NCBI GenBank assembly: GCA_002205965.3
Contig: NADL03000125.1
Coordinates: 62,001-126,000 of the forward strand
DNA from: Kappaphycus alvarezii
Lineage: Eukaryota > Rhodophyta > Florideophyceae > Gigartinales > Solieriaceae
Length of the DNA stretch: 64,000 nucleotides
Reading direction: 5' to 3'
Shown piece after piece: positions 11,302 through 21,959 of this stretch (position 1 is its first letter; every line of letters begins with the position of its first letter). Both the position numbers and the translations under genes were made by a program. The notes below the pieces were generated by a model. The model worked only from the letters and a program-made list of their open reading frames with translations. It had not been told where the DNA came from and did not search any database.

Positions 11302-12984
11302 TCAGAATCGATCCTTTGTAAACTTGAGGGTGATACGCGCATCCCAGTGGCTCACACTTTCATGGAGAAAGCGCAGTATCTTGGCAGACACTGACTTTCC
11401 CGGAATGATCTTTGAGCCACCCTTCGTATAACGGGACAAATTTCCGTTCCAGATCATGAATTTCTTGGCTGCACATCCTGCTTTCAATCTCTCTTTCGGC
11501 GAAGCATAAGAAATACCTTCCATGGAAAGGTACCGGCGGACCAAAGCGAGATGCGGCTCCAGATCAGCGTCGTCCATCACATCCGCGGGACCTACTGAGA
11601 CTAAGAGATCCCCTTCATCCTGGTTAAACCGGACCTTTGCTTCTATCGCTAATCGTGACAGTCCACCTGCGGACTCATTAATCATTCCCGGGCAGTAACG
11701 AATCACATAGTCATATTCTGCCAGGAAATCAAGCCAACGAGATGGCCACAAATATGTGTCCCTGTGCTCAAAGGCTTCCTTTAGCGACCGAAGGTCGGAA
11801 ATGCGCTCGAAAGGGTGGCTCGACAAGAGGTAAACACGTAACTTCCGTAAACCAAAAACGACTGTCAACGCCTCCCTCTCGCAACCCAATTGTTGTTTCT
11901 CTGCCGGGCCTACTGTCCGGCTTGCGTATTGTATGGAACTATTTTTCCCATCCAGCTGTTTTCGCCATAAAACGGCGCCAACTGCCGAGAAAGATGCATC
12001 AGTTTCGACGATGAAAGACTTTTCAAAAATAGCAGAGGATAGACCAGGCGGGGAGGTCAACGCTTCCTTCGAGGTGCGAAAATATTCTTCTTCCGCTTCG
12101 CCCCAAGCGAATCTCGTTTCTAATCGAAGTCACTGCGTGAAATATGGCAGCCTTACTCGCGAAGTCTTAATAAATCTCCTATAGTATCCTGCCGGCCCGA
12201 GGAAACTAGGGACCTCCGTAATGCTGGCGGGACTTGGGATTGCTTCATTTACCTCGACCTTTCCCGAATCCACTCGTACCCCGTGCCCGTCAACTACATG
12301 ACCCAGAAAACCTATCCGTCCTTGTGCGAGATGGCATTTATCCAGCTTGAACTTCAATCCGTATTTTGCGACGTGGATTATTACAGCTGAAAAGTGCTCC
12401 AAGTGCTCTAAGACCACGACGCCGTCCAAGTAGACGCGAGCAAAATCCATACCTGCCCGGACATGGTCCATCATCCGCCGAAACGCTGAGGGGGCGTTCA
12501 TAAGCCTGAACGGCATAACGTTGAATTCATAAGTCCCCAATCGACCCACAAATGTCGTCTTCTCCTTACAGGACTCCTCGAGGACCTGCCAATATCCGCT
12601 GAACAGATCCAAAAAAGTAAACACCGTTGCGCCTTGCAGGGAGTCAAAAATCTCCTCTGTGTTCGGCAAGGGCCAACGATCACCCCTCATCTTTTGTTTA
12701 AGGGTCCAGTAGTCGACGCTGAAGCGGGGCTTCCCGCCCTTCTTAGTAGCAATAACAACCGGAAAAGACCAGGCGGATGATGTGGGCCGAATTATCCTGG
12801 TTTCCAGCATCTTATCAAACTCCTCGCAGATGAGCTGGTTTTGATTAGGCGCTAGACGAGGCCCCCTATGGTAGATGGGCTTGTCTTCAGTGATTTCGAG
12901 CGAATGCCCTGTAGGAACGCTCGAAAGATGAAGGTCGAACAAAGATTCGGCGATCACGTAGTGTGGGGGATTGGGCGCACACAA
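11302..12984 (-). pseudogene. pol: gypsy-2 reverse transcriptase and RNase H
   Basis: The frame at 12130-12984 (284 codons) is a Ty3/gypsy RT: IIRPTSSAWSFPVV, FSVDYWTLKQKMRGD, FTFLDLFSGYWQV, FNVMPFRLMNAPSAF and YLDGVVVLEHL. The last should be Y-x-D-D, so the second catalytic Asp is Gly. After a frameshift, 11302-12060 (252 codons) is RNase H: FIVETDASFSAVGAVLW, QYASRTVGPAEKQ, CEREALTVVFGLRKLRVYLL, then the integrase N-terminal HHCC start near the end (FLHESVSHWDARITLKF). The frames are long for such an old element, but the catalytic loss shows it is inactive. Confidence 0.8.
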
Positions 12985-13480
12985 GGTAATCGATGGATGA
13001 ACTGTTGGTTCATGCTTCCGGTAAACAGGCCGGAGCTTCAGACCAGGGTTTATATAGAAAAAATACTCAACGACGGCAATGGTAAATTGTAGGCAGACGA
13101 TGCTAAAATCAGAGGTGTTCTAGAAGAATGGCCCTAAAGGCATGAAACTAAAAGGGTTTGAAGGTTCACATAGAAACTATCAGGGAGATTGACAGCAGAA
13201 AACATCATATCAAAGTACCATTGGTCCAATTGGCAAGAAGACATAAAGTAATTGTTGATTGGTGAAGTGAGAGGAGTTTCGAGAACCACGCGAGATCGCC
13301 ACAATGGCGTCATGTGATTGGCTCGGCACGGAGTGGTATAGGTCTTGTGTTTTACACCGGTGTCTGGGTACAGTGCACAAGTTGCACTGATGCCTTGGTA
13401 CAGTTTAAATCTTGATAACGGTTACTGGTGAGATACTGTTAGTAATGTGTTAGTCGATTCGGGGGCACAATCGTTACACG
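12985..13480. other. Non-coding stretch inside gypsy-2
   Basis: No gypsy-like coding is visible between the protease side and the RT. TACAGTGCAC and TTGGTACAG motifs occur. It may be an insertion into the element or a fully degraded linker; I see no terminal repeats. Confidence 0.3.
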
Positions 13481-14641
13481 TAGCCCTCAGAAAGAAGCTT
13501 TTTGAACTCCTCCTTGACAAGGGGTAGGTTTTCCAACTTCTTTACGAGTACCCTTGCCGTTTACAGGGTTTTAATATTACTCCTATGCTCTTCCAAATAG
13601 TGCTTAATTGCTAGTACGAGGAGTTTATCTTCGTTTTTCTCGCCCTCCGATTCATCAAATTCTTCGTCTTCGGAGAAAGCGGTTGAGGATGACCAAGTAA
13701 AGTCCTCACTATCATTTCGCTCTGTTTATTTCGCAAAAACTTTAGCAGTTAAAAGGTAGAAATCGAGAATCCATTCGAGTACAGAGACCTTGGACTCGTG
13801 CTTGAGGGTAGCTGTTTTAGTACCATAGTCCAGAGTGGCCATCAAGATTTCCGTCGTTTTGTCGCTAATGAGAAGGTCGAAGGGAATCCTTCGACCATGA
13901 TGAAGTCCGAGCCAACAAGAAAACCTCGGAAGGAAATAGTGGCACTTCGCAAGTTTTCAATCACCTGGAACTCCACACCCTTAGTGACAATGATCGTGCG
14001 GTTGACGACCTCCGGCTCTACCAATAGTTCCGCTGCAAAGTCAGCGGAGATAATATCCGTTGTTGCCTCAGTACCACATAGCGAGTGCGCCTTAGTTCCG
14101 TACAGGCGAAAGTTTCTTCTTTACTTCTTCAAAATCAGCAATAATCGACTTCATCGCCGGACAATCCTTAGAAATGCGATAAATAATATAGGGGAACAGA
14201 TCCGAGTGGACCACTTCGGCTTTACGTAGAAGCCCAGACTAGGCTTTCTTGGTGACCTTAGACTTAGAGAAGCGAGAATTCATTTTCCGAATCGATTCCA
14301 TTGGGCGGTAAGGATCGACCTTAGCGTCCCTTGCACGGCGAATCACTTCGTGCGGCTCATCTTTGTTTCCAAACTTATCTCATATTGCCGCTTTGACAAT
14401 TAAATTGTTCTTTCAATCCGGCGAGAGATAACCGGTATCATCGGTGAACGTCTAGAAGAAAAAGACAAACGCTTCGCCGTCAATGCACGAAAGAAATTCA
14501 AGTGACTTCCCCTTTTCGGGCTTACCGCGCATCGCGACGTGTTCAAAGAAGAAAAAGAATCTTTTCACGTCAGAGTCCCCACAAAATAGGTGGGTCGATT
14601 TGCTCGCAGACGCATCTTCACCTCTTAATAGATGTACTATG
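13481..14641 (-). pseudogene. gag: gypsy-2 gag and protease, decayed
   Basis: Minus-strand reading from the 5' LTR inward gives a gag-like capsid trace (DVKRFFFFFEHVAMRGKP, then FTDDTGYLSPD and DKFGNKDEPHEVIRRARDAK). Around 13840-14090 a protease trace follows: TEATTDIISADFAAELL, where D-T-G-A is expected, then VEFQVIENLRSA and FLVGSDFIMVEGFPSTF. An acidic linker near 13610-13690 (SEDEEFDESEGEKNEDK) leads to the RT. No zinc knuckle was found. Frames break several times. Confidence 0.55.
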
Positions 14642-15101
14642 TGAAGGGAGCGAAGGGGGTAGGAGGGCCTGTCGCGCGAGGGTGAGGGTTCGATAGAGGT
14701 GGAGAGCCGTTAAGAGAGAAGAGGCGGATAAAAAGGAGGGAAGTTTGCTGTAGAGGGAGAAGATGCTCTTTTTTTGGTTGCTAAGGTACCGTACTTCCTA
14801 TGTTTCTAGGTAGTTGCCCCTCGTAGATAATAAATATTCTAAAGTACCCTACAGTACTGTACAGTGCACCACTTCTGGTCCTCAGAAACTTCTAGAAGTC
14901 ACGTTTATGGCTGGAGGGTGGCAGGGGAGGACACGGTGCAGTGCGAGATGCGTCCGGGCACAGTGGTTTTACACTCACATCTCTTCCCCTTGTCCTTGCC
15001 ACCCCCGCCTGTACCCACGAACTTAACGACTGGGGTACCATTTCACATTCATCATCCGGTACTGTACCGCTAATACAGCACCATCATCTCCCGCTACAGC
15101 A
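14642..15101 (-). repeat. gypsy-2 5' LTR
   Basis: 460 bp, TG...CA, partner of 9197-9651. Contains several TACTGTAC-type palindromes. The sequence immediately inside (minus sense) does not show an obvious TGG-starting primer binding site. Confidence 0.7.
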
Positions 15102-15855
15102 GTAACCCATACGTTTCCCCCTTTAGGATAACAAATCATAACAGCCCGAATCTACAAGGGTTTGGGGGGATATGGGCGCCATATATCACATGTGTAGCTC
15201 TTATGAGTTGGACAATTTTGATCCATTAATCTTGACAGTTCAGCTCAGTGACTGACGTCCATTAACTTGGAGCGCACCCTTGTTGGTTCAGGTTGAGTTC
15301 CAAACTGAGTAGGATAACGTACTGTGTGTCACTGATAGAATGGCATTCGCCAAAAGAGAGCAGAAAACAGATAAAAGTACTGTCGCCTTGGGTCTTAATT
15401 GAATTTTTCCTAGTGTCCAATTGACAACTGTGCAATACTGTACTGCACTGTGGGTGGCTACCCATCACTGCGTTGTCCGTAACCTTTTTCTTCGGAAAGA
15501 TTGCATCGATACAGCACGATAACGTAACATGTTACGTACAATTCAAATTCGATAACACTCCGTTCAATACTGTACGTGTACTCATCCACCTGGGGTACAG
15601 TAAGATCTGAAGTACGTATGTACAGTATCAAGCCCTAACCGGGCCCTCTGAGATGCTACTATTCTCGAAATGACAGATGCGTAAAAATGTTATTATTACT
15701 ACTGTCTGGTCAGGGCACCACACCACAAAACCCATTTGAATAAAATAGACAGTACCCACCAAGTAGATCGTTGGTAAAGACATCTCGACGGTGAACCTCG
15801 CCGTCCTCTCAAAATTGGAAGACCAACTCCAGTACCACGGCACCCCGCAACAATC
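15102..15855 (+). promoter_or_regulatory. Upstream region of the haloperoxidase-like gene
   Basis: Gene-free 750 bp between gypsy-2 and the start codon. An AT-rich TATA-like element GAATAAAATAGAC lies about 110 bp before the ATG (15737-15749). Between about 15430 and 15630 there are at least four TACAGTA/TACTGTA palindromes (for example AATACTGTACTGC, GGGTACAGTAAG, ATGTACAGTATC). The same heptamer occurs in the neighbouring gypsy-2 LTRs, so it may be a family sequence rather than a regulatory site. Confidence 0.35.
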
Positions 15856-17361
15856 ATGCGTCGAAACTTTTTCATCCTGTGCCTCCTCCTTTCCCATCTT
15901 TCATTCGCCCAACAGCCTTCCCCCTCCCCAGATCTCGTCTCCATCCTCACCCCCAACTTTCTCACTGGCAACCCGGCCGCGCTAGCCCTCTTCCCTCCCG
16001 ACACTAGAAACCTCGAAACCCCCCTCATCATCCGCCTCACTCTCCTATTCGCCCTCTCCCGCTACGAGATTATCGCCGCCTGCCATCCCACCGCGTTGTC
16101 CTTCTTCGGTGTTAGGGACCCCATCCTCCCCACCCTCTGCACCCCGTTGTCCCGCATCATTATCACCTCCTATATTAACCTCCGCCTTCATCAGCAACAA
16201 TTCCCCACCCTCGCACCCCCGTACTCCACGTTTCTCCTCCAACAAGGACTCACCCCCTTCAACACCTCCACCGATCCCACCACCGAAATCGGCTGGGCCA
16301 ATCGAGTCGCCACGCGTGCCAACAACTACTTCTCCTCCGACGGCTGGAACTCCCAAGGCGACACCCGCACTTTCTTCCGTCGCCCCTACTTTGACCCAAC
16401 CTACCGTCCTCGCAACGCCCCCTTGACCCCACCCAACCAGCTCCCGCGTCCCCTCCGTTGGCAGCCCCTTACCCAACCACTCCCCAACAACCCCGCCGCC
16501 TATTTTTCGCAAATCCACATCGTCCCGCAGATCGCCTCCGTCACTCCGCTCACTCTCAATCCCACCGAGCTCGCTGCCCGCCGCACCCGGTCCCGCTACC
16601 GCTTCCCCAACCTTCGCCGACGCGTCAGCCGCGCCGACACCAATCGCCTCACAACCCTCATCTCGCAATACCTCAACATCTCCCAGCACCTTACCCCCGC
16701 CAAACGCTTCTCCGCCTTCTGGTGGGATGACAAGGCCGCCTCACTCGGTATATTCCGCCCGTTTTTGAGCCGCCAGCTCGGCCTCTCAGAAACACAAGAC
16801 ACCTTCCTTCGCATGGCCGAGCTTGCTGCCTCCTATGACGCTACCCTCCTCGTGTGGCGTGAGAAGCGACGCCACGACACCGTCCGTCCCACCACAATCA
16901 TTCGCCGTCTTCTTGCCGGCACTACAGTCCGGGTTTTTGTCGACCAGGTTGTTGGAGTTGCAAACATTCTCGTGGAGGAGCTGGAGTCTCTAGTTCGCAT
17001 CCAGCCGCACTCTGAGTTTCCTAGCGCCTCCGCTGCCATATGTCGCGCCACGTTTGAAGCTATTGAATTTGGCTACCGCAAGCTGCTCGGTCCCGAAGTT
17101 GTTATTCCCGGCCTAGCTTTCCCCGCTCCGCCTGGTGCGTTTGGTATTGATGTGGGTGAGACTGTGTTCATTAATTTGACCCTCACTCAGGCGATCGAGG
17201 ATTGCGGCCGCTCGCGCTTGTACGGAGGCGTGCACTTTGCTCCCGCCGTTACTTTTGGCGATCGCATTGGGAGGGGGGTGGGTCGTATCGCATATCGACA
17301 TGTGAATGAACTAGTCGAAGGGAGGGTGCCTGAGCACTGCCCGCATTGTGTCGACGTGTAG
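15856..17361 (+). CDS. Secreted vanadium-dependent haloperoxidase-like / PAP2-superfamily protein
   Basis: 501 codons, intronless, C-rich third positions unlike its surroundings. Residues 1-18 form a signal peptide (RRNFFILCLLLSHLSFA), so the product is likely secreted or vacuolar. The three vanadate/phosphate-site motifs occur in order: K-x6-R-P at 337-345 (KRRHDTVRP), P-S-A-S at 389-392 (EFPSASA), and S-R-x5-H at 453-460 (SRLYGGVH). Lys337, Arg344, Ser390, Arg454 and His460 fit the oxyanion ligands. In classical enzymes the second motif is P-S-G-H, whose His is the acid-base residue; here it is Ser392. Known members oxidise halides with H2O2 or act as acid phosphatases, but substrate and halide cannot be read from sequence. 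The start was chosen because it opens directly into the signal peptide. It is the only intact non-transposon gene in the window. Confidence 0.8.
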   Translation: MRRNFFILCLLLSHLSFAQQPSPSPDLVSILTPNFLTGNPAALALFPPDTRNLETPLIIRLTLLFALSRYEIIAACHPTALSFFGVRDPILPTLCTPLSRIIITSYINLRLHQQQFPTLAPPYSTFLLQQGLTPFNTSTDPTTEIGWANRVATRANNYFSSDGWNSQGDTRTFFRRPYFDPTYRPRNAPLTPPNQLPRPLRWQPLTQPLPNNPAAYFSQIHIVPQIASVTPLTLNPTELAARRTRSRYRFPNLRRRVSRADTNRLTTLISQYLNISQHLTPAKRFSAFWWDDKAASLGIFRPFLSRQLGLSETQDTFLRMAELAASYDATLLVWREKRRHDTVRPTTIIRRLLAGTTVRVFVDQVVGVANILVEELESLVRIQPHSEFPSASAAICRATFEAIEFGYRKLLGPEVVIPGLAFPAPPGAFGIDVGETVFINLTLTQAIEDCGRSRLYGGVHFAPAVTFGDRIGRGVGRIAYRHVNELVEGRVPEHCPHCVDV

Positions 17362-18628
17362 GGCTTCCTGTTGAGTAGGAACGTCAGGGACTTCCATTTA
17401 GGCTCTGCAGGGTTTGGAGCTGCACAGCTGCATCCGAGGAATTAGGGTTTTGCCAGTTTTAACCAGTTTTAAAAATCTTCCTCTTTTCGTTTCCTCCAAA
17501 CAACAAAGGTGCTCGGTTTTTTTAATCCTTACTTTCTTACGGCCTCCCTTCCACCTTCTGGTAGATTGGAGTGCCATCCACAGCTTTCGACGCATTGCAC
17601 GGTTTCGCAATTGCTTGACAATGATACGATATCTACGCTCCGGTACAAATTTACTGGATACCAACCCACATATCTACCACAGTAAATTAACTCCCCATTT
17701 ACACTTTCTTACTGACCTCCTCAAATTTTGTTTTCGCTCTTCTCGGCCGGCGCCCACGTTACACTTGGTGCGGGCGCCGGACATAGGTCCGTCGCGTGTC
17801 TTTGCGATGGAACAACCATGACTCAGATCTCCCGCTGGACCGTTGTTGTCTATGGCTATTTCGAGTAGCTTGTCGTCCCGCGCCCCAAGCGCATGTAGGA
17901 CAACCAGGGAAAGGCGTGCAAAAACGGCTCTTTCACTTGAACAGGGGTTGCAAATATCGATGTCTTCTACCCTTTTCAATCTACTGTCTTTGTTACAATC
18001 TTCGAAGGAACGCCTTCCAAGAGTGAAACACCCAAACGTTTCCCCTCGAAGGAACGTGGTCTGCGCAGCCCTGTTAGTCCGTCGCCAGGTCTGTCCAGAG
18101 TTATCTTCGTTGTGGTTGTCGTGGTCTGTCAGCAGTCATGCTTACACTAAAACATTTTTAAGCTGTTTTGATCTTGTGTTTAGATGGTGTAGGGAAAATT
18201 GGGGTGTTTTATTGATTGCCTATGTTCCAAGAGTAAAACTCGTAACCCTCCCACCCAGCACAAACTGAAGTAAAAAATTTTATTTCTTGGATAGACTCTA
18301 ATGTAGCTTCCATCAGTTGTACTTCCTAATGATCAGAGAAATACGATGTGTTTGTTTCCAAAAACCTCAATTCGGCGCTCCTTCTCGACCCATGCTATCC
18401 AACATCAACAACTTCAGTAGAGGAACCACTCTTTCAGGCGGACCCAGCTTTTCAAGCCATGGATGCCCTGCTCTGCAAGGCGTTTCCAGTGGAATTTCCC
18501 TGGCTCCCCTCTCCCTAGTTTCCCTTATCCTTCCTATTCCTCAAAGTACTCTGGCCTAGCAGTCCTGCTGTTGTCTCTCTACGCTTATCGATACCCTATC
18601 TCCCGTTATCATTCGGTTAGGAGCAGCC
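17362..18628. other. Repeat-derived intergenic region
   Basis: No intact gene. Around 17637-17705 a 70-bp segment (with CCACAGTAAATTAACTCCCC) recurs inverted at about 47990-48060, next to the REL-1 element. Around 18005-18040 and 18185-18235 there are pieces related to the REL-2 3' tail repeat (CCAAGAGTGAAACACCCAAA). Minus-strand ORFs at 17398-17664 and 17674-17979 could be degraded N-terminal REL-element coding, but I cannot confirm it. Confidence 0.35.
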
Positions 18629-19943
18629 TGATAAGGGTAAATCGTCGGGGGAAGAGATACTCAGAACCAACAACTCCAAGAAGGAGGTGTTGCAAGCGAC
18701 AAAAGTGCTGCCGTAGTATATTTGAACAAACAAAAAGTATTGGGTAAGGAAGACAGTTAAGAGGGCTTAAAGAAAGTAGGGAAGGGGCACGGTCTACCAC
18801 TGGTCCTCTGTGACCGGCGTAGGAAACATTTTCTTGAGTCTGAAGTTGACTTTCAACTTCTTATTACTTGGGACTTGACTTGAAGTAGTCTGCCAACTTG
18901 CTTGACCTCCACAATAAGAAGCAGTTTACTCAGCTTATACAGACATTTTGGCAAACCTTTAAGTCTCAAACAAACAAACTATGAACCATAAAATGCATCA
19001 AATGGGATCGTGTTAACGAAAAAGACTAATAGCAGATACTATCAGGATAAATATCTAGATTATGTCCTTAATTTCTTACTTCTCTATATCAGAGCCAAAC
19101 ATCTCCCCCAAAATATCCATCCCACCCAGGCAGTCCACAAAAATATCCGAGAACGGCCTAGATTTCTCCATTGCCTCCTGCGAAATATTTAAAGCACTGA
19201 GGACCCTTCCATCCGGTTCCAGAGTCGGGACCACCTGGTCCATATTTTTTGGTCCCTTCCCCACTATTCCTGCACTTTCCATGTCTCCCTCCTCCTCATC
19301 CTCCTCTTCAATTCTCTCTTCATCTTCGTCAGAAGAGTCAGATATCACAATTACTCCCTCAGTCTCCCCTTCGTTCCCCATGGGACCCCCCCACCGTTAT
19401 ACACTAGTGGCTCCCACGGGTCCACCCAGTCCTCCTCTTCTTCCTCCTCTTCCTCTTCTGCTTGCTCGAAGCAGTTATGGCGGACCCAATCCCGAACGCG
19501 TTCCTGGTCCAACCGTCTACAGTAATCATCGTAGTCGTTTGGACCATTTGCAATCAGGGCCAAATCGTTTAGTGGACGACGGCCTCGGGATGACTTGGTG
19601 ATGGTGACGGAAGGGCGGATGTTGGTCATGTTAACGACAAAAAGAAAGGGTGAGCCGATGGGGTAGTTGATGGCGGGGGGTTGCCTCAACGACGTCGATT
19701 TCTAAAATTAAATTCTGCGACGTCTTCGAAAAGTATACAGACCTTGGACGTATACATTAATGTCATCTATTAATGACACCGTATCTTCAAATAAGAAATC
19801 AACCCATGATTTTGCGACACTCATCCAAATCAAAAATATCATGCAAATTGAGAAACTGTAAACATATCTTCCAAATTCCTGTACTGTATCCAAACTTAGT
19901 CCTCTTCTAGATATTTTTTCGTGTGAAAATTTTCCGTGCATCA
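18629..19943 (-). repeat. Solo LTR-a with U3 acidic ORF (1315 bp)
   Basis: In minus sense it starts TGATGCACGG and ends CCTTATCA, with a near-perfect 5-bp duplication (CAGCC at 18624-18628, CAGGC at 19944-19948). Its first ~260 bp (minus sense) align with the U3 start of the gypsy-4 LTR, and its last ~430 bp align with the TATA/R/U5 part of the same LTR. Between them sits the acidic ORF that gypsy-4 lacks. It is therefore the best evidence that the ORF belongs inside U3 of this LTR family. Confidence 0.75.
19076..19629 (-). pseudogene. U3 acidic ORF in LTR-a (one frameshift)
   Basis: ATG at 19629 opens MTNIRPSVTITKSSRG, then PLNDLALIANGPNDYDDYCR, then an uninterrupted run of Glu and EDWVDPWEPLVYN. 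At a run of seven C (about 19386-19392) the frame shifts into GNEGETEGVIVISDSSDEDE, an acidic stretch, GDMESAGIVGKGPKNMDQVV, PTLEPDGRVLSALNISQEAM and the C-terminus GGMDILGEMFGSDIEK. Total about 185 residues if the homopolymer is one base off. Domain family not recognised. The product would be strongly acidic with a short basic/hydrophobic N-terminal block. Confidence 0.6.
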
Positions 19944-20462
19944 CAGGCGTTGTCGTCTTCGGAAGCAGCGCCTATCGGTTTCAGCCCCGAAGGCGTCTAT
20001 GAGCAGGCATTAACTGAGCGCAGCTCAGGTTATTACAAACACAGATGAAGTTACGGGTGTGTATCTATGGGATCCATACTTTACCATGCTAGTGCGGTGT
20101 TGGAAGGATATGAAATAGAGGTGGATGACGGCTCTTTGCTATTGTATGTCATTTATTGTTTAAGAGAGTCCAGTCACCTTCAGAAAATGATCCTGATTTC
20201 CCAACATTAGAATAATAGACCTATTCTTCGTTGGGGAGCCGACCCAGCTAAACATATCGCTATTTTCCGCCGACATTCCTGAGTCTACCGGTCATGGAAT
20301 GTTGGGGCCAGTGATTGGACCTATTTTGCACCTCAATGACACTTCAAATCCCAAAGAATCACAGGTCGTTGGAAAATCGAATTTTATGCAAAAGGAACGC
20401 GATAATCAGCGATAATAAAAAAATGAACAGAACACAGAACCAAAAATACAGCATTTAAACAT
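19944..20462. other. No gene recognised
   Basis: Spacer between LTR-a and LTR-c. No frame longer than about 60 codons and no repeat match seen. Confidence 0.35.
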
Positions 20463-21822
20463 TGTTTTAACTTTATTCGAAAGCCGTTCCTTCCTTTAAA
20501 AAGGCGTTCCCCTTCACAAACTTTTGTCTTCTTCATACCCGACCTCTGGTTTTTCAAAACAAGTATTCCCATTTATGTTTTTAAGAACAAAACACTGAAA
20601 CGACTTTTGCTCTGCGAATACAAATTCTCTGTACAAGTCCATTTTCCATTTTGTATCTGAGCATTTTACTGCGCATTTTTTCAAAAAATCTTTCGAATCG
20701 GGATCGGCTTCGTTCTTCAAATTCAGTTCTGTTATTTTACCAAGCTGAGTTTTTATTATTGCCCTGGTTGAGGCAAGTTAAAAGCTGCAAAATTGCCCCG
20801 AATCTTTTATTTTCCCAGTGCTGTTACACGATTCGGGGACATCGTCATTTTTAAAGCTCTACATCAACGTTGTTGAAACAAAACCCCTTCCATCAACAAT
20901 TTCATCGGTTTACCCCCTTTTGCCCTCAACATGACCAATCTCCGCCCGTATTTAACAACCTCCAAGGCATCCAGAGCCTGCTGCTCTCTCAACTTCGTCG
21001 CCTTGATGGCCAATGGACCAACTGAGTACGATTAATATTATTGAAGAATGGACCGGGAATGCATTCGGGAGTGAGTCCCCGAAGCTGAGGCTGACGTGGA
21101 AAGACCGCAAGGTGCTGAGGACTGGCTGGACCGGAGGGAGCCACTATTGTACAACTATGAGGGAGCTACTTTGGAGGACGGAGGAGAGCGTGAGGTCTTG
21201 ATGGTTTTTTTTACTCTTCAGATTGAAATGACTCGGAGTTTGAAGGTCTTGAGGAGGGATTGGAGGAGCTTTATATGTTTGAGGAGGGTATATATCATTC
21301 TTGCCGTTCAACGGAATTTGAAGGAACTGCATTGGATTTTTGGGTATATTGGAGGAATTGTATGGCTCTGATCTCGAAAATCAACACTCTGAGGGGTAAA
21401 TCAACATATTTATCTGTAAAGTATTTACTGTTAGTAATTCTCGCTTACACGATTCTATTTAACGTATTTGGTGGTATTCATTATGTTTGATTAGGACTTT
21501 AGGGTCAGCCTAATATATATATATATGTAATTCTATATAAACTGAGTAAACTGCTTCCTCTTACAGAGATGAAGACATCTAAGAGACAAATTCAAGTGGT
21601 TACACAAATAGTCTAGAAGTTGAATGAAAAATTCCGTCCTACAAAATATTTCTTCAACGCTAGCCCCTGACCATAGGTGGCAGACCCTGTCCCTTTTATA
21701 ACAACTTGTCCCTCTTCCTTGTTTATCTCCTATCGTCCCCACCACCATGCTTCGGTAGCACTTTTGTCGCTAACAACGTCTTCGTCTTCGGAAAAGAAAA
21801 AACTTCGCTGTACCGTCCATCA
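20463..21822 (+). repeat. Solo LTR-c with U3 ORF relic
   Basis: Starts TGTTTTAACTTTATTC and ends near CCGTCCATCA; the right end is approximate. It parallels LTR-b throughout (both contain CAAACTTTTGTCTTCTTCAT-like and TTTTTAAGAACAAAA segments upstream of the ORF). The flanks AACAT and AACTT may be a degraded target duplication. The 3' half carries the AGCACTTTTGTCGCT block common to all LTRs of the family. Confidence 0.55.
20931..21410 (+). pseudogene. U3 acidic ORF relic in LTR-c
   Basis: ATG at 20931 reads MTNLRPYLTTSKASRACC then LNFVALMANGPTEYD before a stop. Another frame gives EDWLDRREPLLYN, matching EDWVDPWEPLVYN of LTR-a. The C-terminal trace near 21350-21395 reads ILEELYGSDLEN. The order of the three conserved blocks is kept although the frame is lost. 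Confidence 0.5.
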
Positions 21823-21959
21823 ACTTCGCACACGTCTACGCTAAACAAGCGCCGGTATTTTCTGTATATCGGACATGAATTTCGTATGGATTGTGAAGAT
21901 TATATTTGGATGATTTAGAAATTTACTTGACGCATTTGCGAAATGCTGAAACACTGAAA

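Larger units (their letters stand above)
9197..15101 (-). mobile_element. gypsy-2: full-length but decayed Ty3/gypsy element
   Basis: Two direct LTRs (9197-9651 and 14642-15101) bound an internal region that reads on the minus strand as gag, protease, RT, RNase H, integrase, the Ty3/gypsy order. A near-perfect 5-bp target duplication flanks it (GTGAC at 9192-9196, GTAAC at 15102-15106). A purine-rich tract in minus sense (GTGGGGAGAGAGTGG) adjoins the 3' LTR at about 9652-9666, as expected for a polypurine tract. The LTRs differ at many positions, and both the RT and integrase have lost catalytic Asp residues, so it is old and inactive. Confidence 0.8.

Noticed and set aside
16045-16689. 214-codon minus-strand ORF opposite the haloperoxidase-like gene
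   Set aside because: Gly/Val/Glu-rich antisense shadow of a C-rich coding frame; no motif.
16109-16730. Plus-strand Pro/Ser-rich ORFs (105 and 90 codons) within the haloperoxidase-like gene
   Set aside because: Out-of-frame readings of the same C-rich sequence.
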